DNA of 64,000 bases from Argyresthia goedartella (GCA_949825045.1 OX463818.1:33186906-33250905); one strand, 5' to 3'; numbered from the stretch's first letter, positions 1-9,801 are shown. Numbers and translations are program-made. The notes: a model not told the origin generated them from the letters alone.

Positions 1-242
1 CGCTTCTCTTTCGCTTGCTGGTAGATAATGAGGATCTTGCACAGAATCATCACTCGAAAAATCAAGTTGATATTGTGGTACAAATGCTTGTGAAGAAAAA
101 CCTGACGAGGTAGATGGAAGAGGTTCAGGTTCCACTATCGATCTAGCCTGTTCTTCAATATGTACATCTGTACAAACCGATGTTATCGATAAAACCTCCG
201 GTTCCACCCTTAGTTGACTGGTTGGATCATCAGATTCTTCCC
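1..242 (-). CDS. Unknown protein, 3' exon, runs off the left edge
   Basis: Open frame on the minus strand that leaves the window at base 1. It follows a good splice acceptor (TTTTTAG at 243-250) and joins in frame to the exon at 329-494. The peptide is acidic and serine-rich, with an SDDSVQDPHYLP stretch. Such acidic segments are common in uncharacterised insect proteins upstream of a DNA-binding or nuclease domain, but I recognise no domain here. It is the only candidate host gene in the window, and could still belong to an element extending left. Confidence 0.5.
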
Positions 243-328
243 CTAAAAATAATCGCAAATATTATATAAAAAGTTGTAAAAAAATACTTTCAATAAAAAA
301 CTGATTGCAGTAATAAAACTGAGCATAC

Positions 329-494
329 CTTCTTTATTAGTCTCTCTTTGCAATGCCAGTTCGACTAGTTTCTTTCCTCTTTGACAATCCATTTGTGTAG
401 TTGAAAATAACATGTATTTTATAAACTTCACAGACAACCTTTCCTTACGATTAACAAAAGCACTACTAACCTGCTTAGATACACTATACTCCAA
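329..494 (-). CDS. Unknown protein, 5' exon
   Basis: ATG at 494 opens a 55-codon exon ending at 329 before a GTATGC donor. With the acceptor at 243-244, an intron of 86 bases (243-328) is removed and the frame continues as ...NKEG/EESDDP. The phase match (1 nt + 2 nt) is the main support. The peptide is basic with a GKKLVELALQ segment; no family recognised. No TATA box or initiator was identified upstream. Confidence 0.5.
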
Positions 495-851
495 AATATT
501 TCACTTACCTTCCACTTTAGATTCCCACAATAAATTACCAAACTCAAATCAAGTACCTACCCTCATAGTGTCAAAAAAAATCCGATAACACGCAACACTT
601 CACGTTCCAAACGACTTAAGTCAGTAACACCTCACTCAAACCTATCAGAGTCCTTTTCACATAAGTCAGTTTCTTATGTTCTTTATAACGTCGCAAGATT
701 GTTCAATATCATCATGTTGAAATGGTGCAGCACTTTGTATCGGTACGAACGAAACGTATCCGACTTATGTGCTTTATTCAGTCGACGTATCGAAAAATTA
801 GGGTCGGTTTGGTATAGAAAAACAAAAAGTGATTTTTTTGACTTATGTTCT
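495..851. other. Intergenic, no gene seen
   Basis: AT-rich sequence. The words GACTTATGT and GTTCTTTA recur at about 675, 760 and 840, suggesting degraded repeat sequence. No ORF or terminal repeat was resolved. Confidence 0.4.
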
Positions 852-1101
852 TTAGTCCGCCGACCCTAGTATAGCAGCCGTTATGATGGCTGCGTTGTCG
901 CTAGCCAAGAAACTATCATTATTGATAGAGGTCCACCCATCTGTGGTCAGGCAAACTGCAGAAGCTGCTTCCACTTCTATCTCGACTCTTTCCATGCAAT
1001 ATGTGTGCATTTTTGGAATTAGGCTCTCTGATAAGGTTTTTGGTGCGTAGTGGCTGTGCGTGACCTTCAATCACGCGAAAAATATCCTTCTCACTACTCA
1101 A
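852..1101 (-). pseudogene. hAT transposase fragment (ZBED-like)
   Basis: Minus-strand reading frames carry FRVIEGHAQPL and, after a frameshift near 1040, KTLSESLIPKMH followed by CLTTDGWTSINNDSFLA. The TTDGWTS-x-N-x-x-SFLA block is the start of the hAT RNase H-like catalytic core, and the preceding segment resembles the linker found in ZBED-type hAT transposases. Only about 80 residues remain, with at least one frameshift, so this is a dead fragment. It lies on the wrong side to be the N-terminus of the hAT C-terminus at 7264-7900 unless there was a rearrangement. Confidence 0.7.
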
Positions 1102-1383
1102 ATATATAAAAAATAAATTTCAACAGTTGCATTTTAATTTTACCATTTGAACTATGACACTTTACCAAGAGACCACTTTTTATTACCCGCTTTATCCCTT
1201 GATTATTTTGCCTTGGCAGCGAACTCAGGCCTCCATAGCTGCTTCATACATTATTATGAACGTTATATCGCATAGAACTTTTATATTTTTATTGCTTTTG
1301 GATCTTATAACAATGCCATTAGATTCAAATCATTATGCAAACTTTTGTAAACACTATGCCTATTATATTATCACAAAGACATA
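1102..1383. other. Flank of the Sailor-like element, no gene seen
   Basis: AT-rich sequence up to the TA target duplication at 1382-1383. No supported coding potential. Confidence 0.4.
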
Positions 1384-1391
1384 CAACCCGG

Positions 1392-1610
1392 TCAAATAGA
1401 GATGGGGTCTGGTGGGCGGGGCCCAAAACGCTCGTATGGTCAGCATAAAAAATACAGTTTTATTTATTATTATATATTAAAATATGTAAAAATTGGTCAA
1501 ATAGAGATGGGGTCTGGTGGGTGGGGTCCAGAACGCTCGTATGGTCAGCACAAAAAATACAGTTTTATTTATTATTATTTATTAATATATGTAAAAATAA
1601 TTATGCTGTT
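1392..1610. repeat. Tandem duplication of the Sailor left end (2 x ~110 bp)
   Basis: The block starting GGTCAAATAGAGATGGGG recurs at about 1390 and 1497, each followed by GCTCGTATGGTCAGCA and an AAAATACAG/TTTATTTATTATTA tail. The duplication gives the element a second, internal copy of its terminal repeat just beyond the transposase stop. Confidence 0.9.
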
Positions 1611-2535
1611 GAAGGTCCAGCTTCTTCTTCGTCTATTTCATCGATACCAGAGATATCTCCTTCAGAAGATTCTCCATCATCTTCATCGTCTGTGTCACTC
1701 TCTACACCAAGGTTTATTATAAGATCTTCGATTTCCTTTTCACACCCCACATCCCTGTCCCAGTATTTCTGTTCCAGGCGTTTTACGTGATTTACTTCCT
1801 TGGCCCAATCATTTTCTGTTATTGAGGCAATTGCATCTCTTGTCATTCCTTCAATCCTTGATTCAAGCTGGTCCACATTTTTTTCCGCCACCCTCTGCTT
1901 TATGAGGTTCCACACATATTCTATTGGGTTCAAGTCACAATTGTATGGAGGAATCCTCAAAACCTCATGTCCGTGCTTTGCAAATAACTCATCAATTATA
2001 TAAGTTTTTTCAGGTTTATTTTTTTTTACAATCTCAAGCAATTCCGGCTTGGTTAGTGAGTCGTCGAATTCTATTCCATGTTCACGGAGCCATTCTTTAA
2101 TATCTGCCTTCCGGGTGGCAGATGATGGTGCTTTGTTGGTTTGCATACTGTGATAGGGTGCGTTGTCCATTACCACAATACTTTTTTGTGGGATGTTTGG
2201 GATAAGCTTTTCCTCAATATATTTTAAAAAATTGTTGCCATCCATTTGATCATGGTAATCACCGGTTTTGGTCTTGGCCTTGAATAGAAGGTCAGCTCCT
2301 GGCACAAACCCTTTTTCTGAACCGGCGTGGACGATAATCCATCTTTGGCCAGGGCTGTCATTTTTTCTGACACCCTTATCCGTAACTGACTGCCAACACT
2401 TGGACACAGTATAGTGTGAGTGAATCCATGTTTCATCAGTGTATATGACAGGCCTTTTGTCAGCACCCAAAGCGTCATTTGCTCGAATTTTCCTGAGGTA
2501 TTTTATCCTCCATGTCACGATATTGCTGCGTTCTA
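1601..2535 (-). pseudogene. Sailor-like DDE_3 transposase, C-terminal part
   Basis: About 310 residues with the RNase H-like catalytic core of the IS630-Tc1-mariner superfamily: YTDETW (first D), VVMDNAPYH (second D) and NPIEYVW (E). By my count 81 residues separate the second D from E. That is far more than the 34-39 of ordinary Tc1/mariner and matches the DD82E type called Sailor. A KPELLEIVKKNKPEK segment fills the long spacer, as expected for that group. The C-terminus is a long acidic tail. The frame runs through the piggyBac target TTAA (2536-2539) and continues at 5079-5363. Alternative: another DDE_3 family with a similar insertion. Confidence 0.85.
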
Positions 2536-2824
2536 TTAACCCATTACAGCATAAAGTTTGTTATTAAAGTAAATACCGTTTTTATGTAATATATTGGTCA
2601 GTTGGGGTCCATTATAAGACATTGTATCCCAAATATGGACAATTTAATAATAGAAAAGATTTTAGGGTCCGTCCGATATATCGGACGTTATGCATAGCGG
2701 ACCATAAACATTACTTCAGGGTAGACTATGTGGACGATAGAAAACAGGTGATTTTTTAGCAGGGTTTATTAGAAAAACATAATATATACTAATGAGTAAA
2801 ACATAGTATATATACACTAATGAG

Positions 2825-4646
2825 TTATGATGATAAGCCAATCACATGGTAGTCCCTAAAACACTTCGGGTGAAGGCCTACGTCACATTTCAGGCATATA
2901 AATTTTGCCTTTCCTCCGCATTTACTTGCACAGCGACGTTCTGTGCTTATGGGAATAATCCAGTGGTCTTTGCCATCATACCGAGTGATGGTCAAAGGTT
3001 TGGCTGGCTTTTGTCCTTGATGGGGTGGAGTTCCATGTGTGACAAGCAAGCTTCGAGCCATATACCTTCGGAATGCAAAGAGAGATTCCGTCTCTTTACT
3101 GGAACCATTTTTTCTGGCAAGTAGCCAACCGTTCACAATGGATACATCGAGAAAGTAGGCGAATATTGGCCACCACCATTTTCTAATTCGCATTCTTGTA
3201 CGAAGGTTTGCAACAGCTTGATCACACTTGTCCACCCCACCCATGTGCTTATTGTAGCTTGCAATCAGGGACGGCTGGGGAATCGGAACTTTTGCCTTTT
3301 TTTCATGAGACCAGCGAGTGGCTGATGCCAGCTCCCAGTTTTCGAAGTTGGGGGCCACCGTGACAGCGTTATTGTCGTTCCAGCGACACACAAATACATC
3401 CTCTGACATGCGGTATTCACTGTAGCCTCGTTCTTCTCGCTTGAACTGGTTGACATCTTTTAGCGGGCATTTTTCAACACGGTTGGCCCGTATTGTGCCA
3501 GTCGCACAGTAGCCCAACTGCCTCAAATGCCTCAGCAACGACAACGATGTAAAAAAGTTGTCAAAGTATATCTTTACGCCATTTTGGGCAGGCAACTTTG
3601 CGAGCTCTGTTAGGTTGAGAACCACACTTCCGCCTAATCCAAAATCTTGTTTTTCCGTGGATTTTCCGGTATACAGATTGAATGCTACCATATAGCCAGT
3701 ACTGGCGCACATAGCCCAGTTTTTGAAGCCAAATCTAATTGGCTTTCCCCTTATAAACTGTTTGGCGTAATGTTTGCCGTAGTATGGTATCATACTTTCA
3801 TCGACGCTGTAATGCTCGTCTAAACCATAGTGTTTTTGAAAACTCTTACCTAGGCTATCTAGCAGCGGACGCAACTTGAACAGTCTGTCAGAAGATGCTG
3901 ATAGCTTTATGTTGTCATTCAAATGTAAATGTTGGAGTATTGCCTCAAATCTGTTACATCTAATGCTATCTGCGAGAATCTTCGGCACATCGTTGTCTCG
4001 AGAGAAATACAGCCTTTTGTTTGGTAACTTGGCGTAGCCCGACAGCATCATCGCACCCAAAATAACGTAAATTTCGTCTTCTGTAACCATCAAAGATTTA
4101 TTTTTCTGACCTGCGTACAGATTTGTTTGGTCTACAATGTGTTTCACTAACTCTTTGTGGAAAAAGAGCTTGAAATAATCCAAGGGGTCATTGCAATTTC
4201 GACTTTCTTCTGAAGTTGGTTGTGCTGTAAAATCTGGGCATGTAAAGTCGGGTAACTGTTTTTTCCATAATGTCGTCCTTTTCTTCTTAGCTTGTGACTT
4301 TTTAGGCGGGTTTTTGCGCGTTTGTAGATGAGAAAGGGGCTTATTATCTTCACCGTCACTTTCTTCACTTGTTGAGGAAGGCAACCGTAATGGCTCAGCA
4401 CTTGATGATGGAAGATTCGACGAACCATCTCTCGTTGGTCGCAAACGTTGCAACTCACATCTACTTTGAAGCAATGTGCGGCCCAAATGGTTTAGGTTGG
4501 CACCATGTTCATCATCAGATGCGTCACTGTCTTCATCCGTAGCCTGTCCACTGCGTTCAATAGGTGGCTCAACATAAATAAGGTTTTCATCAGCCTCACA
4601 AGCATCTTCGCATTCCAAAGCTGATAAAATTTCATGCACCTTCAAG
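2825..4646 (-). CDS. piggyBac transposase, exon 2
   Basis: Main exon of a 618-residue transposase. The DDE_Tnp_1_7 core has the three catalytic aspartates in context: SVDESMIPYYGKH, YFDNFFTS and MGGVDKCDQ. The C-terminus carries the cysteine/histidine-rich finger typical of the family (RRCASKCGGKAKFICLKC...HPKCF). Length agrees with the usual 580-620 residues. The exon starts after a TTTTTTTTCAG acceptor (4647-4657), because no ATG lies upstream in this frame; it joins a 12-codon first exon at 4864-4898. No stop or frameshift was seen, so the protein may be functional. Confidence 0.88.
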
Positions 4647-4863
4647 CTGAAAAAAAACAAAAAGAAAACCACACCTTAGGGTCCGCCATGCATAGCGTTC
4701 GATATATCGGACGGTATCAAAATCACACTCACAAGAAGCAAAGTAACAATGGGCCTATAGAAAAAAAGTATTTTTTATGTAGTTTGATAATATTGCAACA
4801 AGCAGAATAAGTTTTATTTCTTCTATCTGTAATATAATACAAGTAAATCTAAATATTGCTCAC

Positions 4864-4898
4864 CATTTTTTCCTAATAGTCCGACTTTCAGCCGCCAT
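4864..4898 (-). CDS. piggyBac transposase, first exon (inferred)
   Basis: ATG at 4898 begins MAAESRTIRKK and the exon ends at 4864 before GTGAGC. Two nucleotides of the last codon join one nucleotide of the exon at 4646. This gives 1,857 coding nucleotides, an exact multiple of three. The very short basic first exon explains why the long frame lacks an ATG. Supported by splice consensus and phase only. Confidence 0.6.
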
Positions 4899-5078
4899 TT
4901 TTGAAAAAGCCAAATGACGAGCATCTGTTCATTCATTCACTCAACGCAATGCTGCCAACATAACAAAAATATGTTCAAGTTACGTTCAAAAACCAATTAT
5001 AAGCAAATATTATTATTTTACTTTGCCAAATCATGAATTTACTTGCGTCCGATTTATCGGACGTTATGCTGTAATGGG

Positions 5079-5363
5079 TTAAAGCCTTTCGATTTTGTCG
5101 ACATTTTTTAAATTGAAAGCCCAAGTCGTTTACCATGATTTTTCTCAGAGTGTTGCGCGATCCCTGAAAGTTTAGGTCTTGACGGGCAGAAGCCAGTACT
5201 TTCTTTAGTGTGGGAACTTCCTTGCGTACATCGTAAATAGATGTTATAATACCTCTAATCGCCGTTCGCATAAAGTTGTCCACATGCACCCTTGTGTTAA
5301 ATAAACCTTTTTGGCCTTTGGATGGCGTTTTAATTTCTCCACCTTGCTCAGCAGCATGTTGAC
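5079..5363 (-). pseudogene. Sailor-like transposase, middle segment
   Basis: Minus-strand frame beginning after a TTATTGCAG acceptor (5364-5372) and running QHAAEQGGEIKTPSKGQK...RNTLRKIMVNDLGFQFKKC to the piggyBac insertion at TTAA 5079-5082. RNTLRKIMVNDLGF is the DNA-binding helix-turn-helix region seen N-terminal to DDE_3 cores. Joining 5079 directly to 2535 keeps the frame (...RKAL/IERSNIV...), so piggyBac interrupted an open frame. Confidence 0.8.
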
Positions 5364-5454
5364 CTGCAATAAAAAAGGTATAAAAATACCATTGTTTCCT
5401 ATTTGAACCAAAATAATAAATAGCTCGATGGCAGTCACTGGCCCATTCAAATGG

Positions 5455-5576
5455 TGTCTAAAGGCGCGACTCCATTATGCAAGTCTTGCATGCATGTATG
5501 ACGTCACACTTGTGTGCAAGTAATTTGAATTGGAAACACGATTTTGTTCAACTTGCAGCTTGCATACAAGTTTTTA
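5455..5576. repeat. Intron sequence with short self-complementary words
   Basis: Within the Sailor intron; words such as CTTGCATGCATG and AACTTGCAGCTTGCAT suggest a small decayed MITE. Ends not resolved. Confidence 0.3.
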
Positions 5577-5900
5577 GTGACAATTTTAAGTTTGACAGCT
5601 GTCATCCAACATGAAGATCTCATCAAGAGCTGTCACATCTCCATACAAACCAGTGGTCTAGGATGAGTAGTTTCCGAGATATGACAGTTTTAAGTTTGAC
5701 AGCTGTCATCCAAAATGAAGATCTCATCAAGAGCTGTCACATCTCCATACAAACCAGTGGTCTAGGATGAGTAGTTTCCGAGATATGACAGTTTTAAGTT
5801 TGACAGCTGTCATCCAAAATGAAGATCTCATCAAGAGCTGTCACATCTCCATACAAACCAGTGGTCTAGGATGAGTAGTTTCCAAGATATTATGACAGTT
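5577..5900. repeat. 104-bp tandem repeat, three copies
   Basis: The palindrome GACAGCTGTC recurs at 5594, 5698 and 5802, an exact 104-base period. Copies are almost identical over AAGATCTCATCAAGAGCTG and CCAGTGGTCTAGGATGAG. The array sits in the Sailor transposase intron. Confidence 0.9.
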
Positions 5901-6303
5901 TTAACACTGAGTACGACAACACGCAATGAACTGCATCCAACGGAACTACTGGGGTTTAAAAAGTTTCGATTGTCACCATTGGGGACAAATGGGATTTTTT
6001 TGTCCAATATGTCCCTATGGGGACACCGGGTTGAGAACAAATGGGAATAAACGATAATTTTGTCTGTGAATGGTACTTTTGACGTTTCGTTTTGCCGATT
6101 TTCGTAGCAAAATACGTTTCGTTCACCAAAATTTCGCAATTTTTATTTTGGATTTCCAGAAAACCTATGCATTTCCGCGCAAAAAGAAAAGCACTTTGGT
6201 ATGAAAAGTGACTGCTATCTATCCATTAAACACCTCATTTTAATCAAATTCATCCGGAACGATATAAAAACAAAACCAACCCCAAAATACAACCAGTGCT
6301 TAC
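5901..6303. other. Remaining Sailor intron, no gene seen
   Basis: AT-rich intron sequence up to the donor GTAAGC at 6298-6303 (minus strand). GGGGACA words near 5985 and 6013 are the only local repeats noticed. Confidence 0.5.
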
Positions 6304-6484
6304 CTTCTTGTTTTATTCTCGTTATTGTCATCTTTCCGAGCCCCGTAGCCATTTGAGCTCGTGCATGAGCGTACTCATATGGGTGATAACGCTTAGATTT
6401 TTTTTCCTCTTCAAAATATTGAATGACGTTTTACACAATCCTTCGTGCATCGCTTTTTAGCTTTTTTCCACGCTTATTAGGCAT
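6304..6484 (-). pseudogene. Sailor-like transposase, first exon with a stop
   Basis: ATG at 6484 opens MPNKRGKKLKSDARRIV, followed by an in-frame TAA at codon 18, then NVIQYFEEEKKSKRYHPYEY...MTITRIKQEG to a GTAAGC donor. The phase matches the exon at 5363. The segment after the stop looks like an N-terminal helix-turn-helix. The single stop is the only disabling change found in the three coding segments, apart from the piggyBac insertion. Confidence 0.7.
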
Positions 6485-6910
6485 AGCGCAATATTACTAC
6501 ACTATGATAACAAGAATCAAGAAAAACAAACGTAACAATAACAAAACTCAACAATAATAATCGTAAGGGCACAAAAACAAATCGCAAAACGTTAGCACAC
6601 TCGAGTCGCAAGACGAAACGTGAAGTGAGTGAGTAAAGTGGAGTGTCATGGCGGACAAGACGCTACAGACCACAGAACAACAGATCATTGTTGTCGGTGC
6701 GGTCCGATTATATTATCTTTGGTCCGTAGTGTTAAATTTGAATAAGGGCTCGACCGCATTGCGATTTTCAAGTCAGTATTTTACAATAAATTAGTTTAAT
6801 GTCTATGCTGTCCGTACCGGTACGTGTGAGTATAGACAGCGATATAATATGAGCAAGAGGGAAGTAGTCGTGCCACGCCCACCAGACCCCATTTCTATTT
6901 GACCGGGTTA

Positions 6911-7075
6911 TACCTCTTTCTCGCTCATCTTAATCCTGTAGAACCGAATACGTAACCGATGATAGCCGAAAAAACCACGTGATCGTTTCCGCGAATTTCG
7001 CTCTTATGAACAGTTGAACGCACACCTATCCCTACTTAAAGAGTTATGCGTGGCGTACGAGTACGACAGAGCAAC
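6911..7075. other. Flank between Sailor-like and hAT elements
   Basis: Short stretch with no coding signal; starts with the TA target copy at 6911-6912. Confidence 0.4.
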
Positions 7076-7900
7076 CAGGGATGAAACGATACCATTTAGG
7101 TATCGATAATTTTACTCGATACCGTATCGGTCATGAGGTATCGATACCTACTTGTATCGGTCAGTTTTTTCGTAGGAACTAGAGGCAAATAAAAACCAGC
7201 AGTAAGTGCATGGTATGTATTTTATTTTAATAAAAATACAAAAAATATTAAGAAAAAAAGTCATTGTTGGATGCGCTCCCTAAAAATAATAATTTCTCTA
7301 GGTAGATGTTTCCCCGTTAATTGATTCCTGGTAGAAGTCACTGTCGCGCCAGCTTTAGAAAACAACCTCTTGCAAAGTACCAACTTTATGCGAATACATT
7401 CTCGCCTGTCTATATAGTGATGGGAAAACTTGTTTCTTATCTTCCCATTCTTCCAATGGATTGGATTTTAAAGAGAAAACAGGACTACTCAAATATATTG
7501 ATACCTCATCAGCCTTGGAGTTAGCACGTCGTCGCTTTTCGCCAACTGCTAGCTCTTTGTGGTGCAGCCAAAAAAAAAAATCTATTTTTGTATAGCCACA
7601 AGCACTTGGATCCTGAAAATGTAGATTTTTAAAGCGTGGGTCCAAGATCGGCCCCAGCGCTGCGAATGTATTCATTTCTATCTGGCCAAACCTCTTTTTT
7701 AATTCGGTCAACAATTTAGTTTGCAACTGAGTCATGCAGTCTATCTGTGACTGAAATGTCTTCAATTGTGACGTGATGCAATTTATCATCGGTATTATCG
7801 TTGATAAAGTCACATAATCCTGACCTGAAGATTCCCTGGTCACAAACTCGAAACGGTTTTGACAATTGGATTTATTTTGGATTAGGCTCATTCGACTCAT
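7076..7900 (-). mobile_element. hAT element remnant, 3' end
   Basis: The outer end CAGGGATGAAACGATACC at 7076 fits a hAT terminal repeat. It is followed by subterminal GGTATCGATA / TATCGATACC repeats (7103-7160). The C-terminal part of a transposase lies at 7264-7900. The other end is missing, replaced by a minisatellite from 7883. A likely 8-bp flank is 7068-7075, but no partner copy was found. Confidence 0.65.
7264..7900 (-). pseudogene. hAT transposase C-terminus
   Basis: Minus-strand frame with ELKKRFGQIE and AALGPILDPRFKNLHF, the LDPRFK block of ZBED-like hAT transposases. It continues with SNPLEEWEDKKQVFPSLYRQA, the C-terminal dimerisation (hATC) motif. A frameshift near 7365 then gives LFSKAGATVTSTRNQLTG, the expected SERLFSKAG block. 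The N-terminal zinc finger and first catalytic residues are missing. Confidence 0.8.
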
Positions 7901-8160
7901 AGTGACAAGACCTTTGCGAATATGGTACTATTGAGCTGATCTGATGATGGAGTGCGAAGTTCGAAGGTGGGAGCTGGAACCCTGTGATGCATACTAGTAA
8001 ACCCAACGAGTTTGGGCTCATTAGACTCGTAGTGACAAGACCTTTGAGAATATGGTACTATCGAGCTGGCCTGAGGATGGAGTGCGAAGCTCGAAGGTGG
8101 GAGCTGGAACTCTGGGATGCTTACTAGTATACCCATCGAGTTTAGGCTCATTCGATTCGT
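7883..8160. repeat. 130-bp minisatellite, two full copies plus part
   Basis: GGCTCATT recurs at 7885, 8015 and 8145, an exact 130-base period. Each unit contains GACAAGACCTTTG, GGAGTGCGAAG and GGTGGGAGCTGGAAC. The copies differ by point changes. It cuts off the hAT coding sequence. Confidence 0.9.
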
Positions 8161-8412
8161 TGTGATAAGACCTTTTATTAACACCCGAAAATGAGTCCTA
8201 GTGATGAAACTGGAAGTCTGGTTTTATGCGGGGGTTTTTAAATGCTTAAGTTATTCAGTCTCAAAACAATGACAGAGGGACGTACCTACTCGGGTAAAGA
8301 GCAAAGAGTGAATAATAATTATTTTAATCATTTATATAACAGCGGTGCATTTATTTTTGTATTGTTAGAAGCAAATAAATTTAATATACTTATATTTTTA
8401 TATTTCACGTGG
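8161..8412. other. No gene seen
   Basis: AT-rich sequence between the minisatellite and the THAP remnant. Confidence 0.3.
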
Positions 8413-8560
8413 AAGAAGATATGGAAAATTACGTAATTGGAGGAAAGCTTAAACTAAAGAAGGGAATTTTGCCTCATAAGTTTGAATGTCAAAAGCCTCA
8501 AATAAAGAAAATTGAAGGCCCGGATTTAAAAAAAGACAAGATATAGAATATTTTAAAGAG
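8413..8560 (+). pseudogene. THAP-domain remnant of ISL2EU-type element 1
   Basis: Plus-strand frame reads ENYVIGGKLKLKKG then ILPHKFECQKPQIKK. This resembles the region just after a THAP zinc finger in insect THAP/DDE_4 transposases. The zinc ligands upstream were not found. It is collinear with the DDE_4 fragments at 8880-9706. Confidence 0.5.
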
Positions 8561-8879
8561 TTTTAAGTAAGGATATTGGACACGAAGACCTGTTGTTGCA
8601 TTCGATTGAAGTGATAGAGTGTGAGAATAAAGACTCGAATATCATTCAAAACAGTGATCCCCTTAACATACCTGAAGAAATAGACCTATTATAAAAAAAC
8701 AATGTAGCTGGTCAAAAAACACACGCAGTACAGGTTAATATTAAACCAAAAATGAAAACTAAATCTAATAATACGCCAATGAAATGGAAACAAAGCAAAG
8801 TGAGAGAAAAATAAATCCCTCAAAGTTGTGACCAAAACGTTAGCTTCACGATCAGCAGGTCAAACTCAAGTGATATTAC

Positions 8880-9706
8880 TCATTATTTTGGTGTGAATGC
8901 TAGTGATAACGAATCGAATGATTTGGAAATAACAAAAACGATGAACACAAATGTCTTCAATGCACATATGCAAAAGGGTGCTGTAATGGCTATCTCTCGA
9001 GATCCAAAATTACTGATAGACATTCCTGACCACTCATACTTTTGTATTAAACATTTACAAAACTCCACGGGAATGTCATCTATCGAAATCCTAGTGACTT
9101 TACGAAAAATCCGATGGCATGAACCTAACTCAATGCTTGCAATACATTTTGGACTTTCTGAGAGTTCTGGGACTAAATATTTAAAAAACACTCTCTCAAA
9201 TGTTGCTCTATGCCTGAATCAGCTTATTATATGATCAGCAGATGATGTCAGGGAAAACTTGCCGATAGCTTTTTGGAAGCGCTATTCTAAATCAATTTCA
9301 ATAATCTATTGTTTCGAAATTCAATTCGAGAAACCTAGCAACGCTTTGTACCAAGCGCTCACGTGGTCACAATATAAAAGCTGCAATACCATCAAGTACT
9401 TGATTTTAATCACACCTGATGGTTTAATAAATTAATAATCATCTCAGAACGATATGGATGGAGGACCTCAGACTCAACAATTTTTGAAAACAGCGGATTT
9501 CTATCAAAGTGCAACAAGGAAGTATTGTGTTAGCTGACAGGGGTTTTAAAAATATTTCCCATTTGCTGGAACAGCGTGGCTGCACAGTTCTGAGGCCGCC
9601 TAGTGTGAGTTCCAACTCAAAATCTACAGCAGAAGAAGTTTTACAAACATCGGACCTCACGCATGTGTCGACATTTCATACATTCGTTTTTTGGATAATA
9701 TTGTAA
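8880..9706 (+). pseudogene. DDE_4 transposase, ISL2EU-type element 1
   Basis: Plus-strand pieces in several frames. 8893-9234 gives SSIEILVTLRKIRWHEPNSML and LAIHFGLSESSGTKYLKNT, the helix-turn-helix before a DDE_4 core. 9509-9660 gives IVLADRGFKNISHLL and GCTVLRPPSV, the DRGF block with the second catalytic D. The intervening region with the first D is scrambled. Family: PIF/Harbinger-related ISL2EU, which pairs this transposase with a YqaJ nuclease on the other strand, as here. Confidence 0.7.
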
Positions 9707-9801
9707 CAAATTTCTCTTATATAATTTTATTTCGATAACATTGCGTTATCAAATATACAATATGTCATATTACACGTATTAAAAAAAAATTGAACTTAAT
9801 C

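Larger units (their letters stand above)
2540..5078 (-). mobile_element. piggyBac-like element, complete
   Basis: Perfect 15-bp inverted repeats, CCCATTACAGCATAA at 2540-2554 and its complement at 5064-5078, flanked by TTAA on both sides (2536-2539, 5079-5082). These are the defining piggyBac ends. Palindromic GTCCGAT(A/T)TATCGGACG blocks at about 2671-2690, 4679-4712 and 5048-5064 are likely subterminal transposase-binding sites (inferred). The element is 2,539 bp with one two-exon transposase gene whose frame is unbroken. Confidence 0.95.
1384..6910 (-). mobile_element. Sailor-like Tc1/mariner element, interrupted by piggyBac
   Basis: Inverted repeats of about 38 bases lie at 1384-1421 and 6873-6910. 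Both read C/T-AACCCGGTCAAATAGA then ATGGGGTCTGGTGGGCG inward, and both are flanked by TA (1382-1383, 6911-6912), the Tc1/mariner target duplication. The element holds a two-exon DDE_3 transposase on the minus strand (exons 6304-6484, 5079-5363 and 1601-2535 once piggyBac 2540-5078 is removed). Net length without piggyBac is about 3.0 kb. An intron of about 0.94 kb holds a 3 x 104-bp tandem array. The left inverted repeat is present twice because of a tandem duplication (1392-1610). Confidence 0.88.

Noticed and set aside
1399..1722. Plus-strand frames over the duplicated Sailor end
   Set aside because: They arise from the tandem repeat of the terminal sequence and show no protein-like conservation.
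852..7900. One hAT element split by the Sailor-like element
   Set aside because: The N-terminal hAT piece lies left and the C-terminal piece right on the minus strand, the wrong order for a single interrupted gene.
7897..8184. 95-codon minus-strand frame across the minisatellite
   Set aside because: It only reflects the 130-bp repeat unit; no start context or domain.
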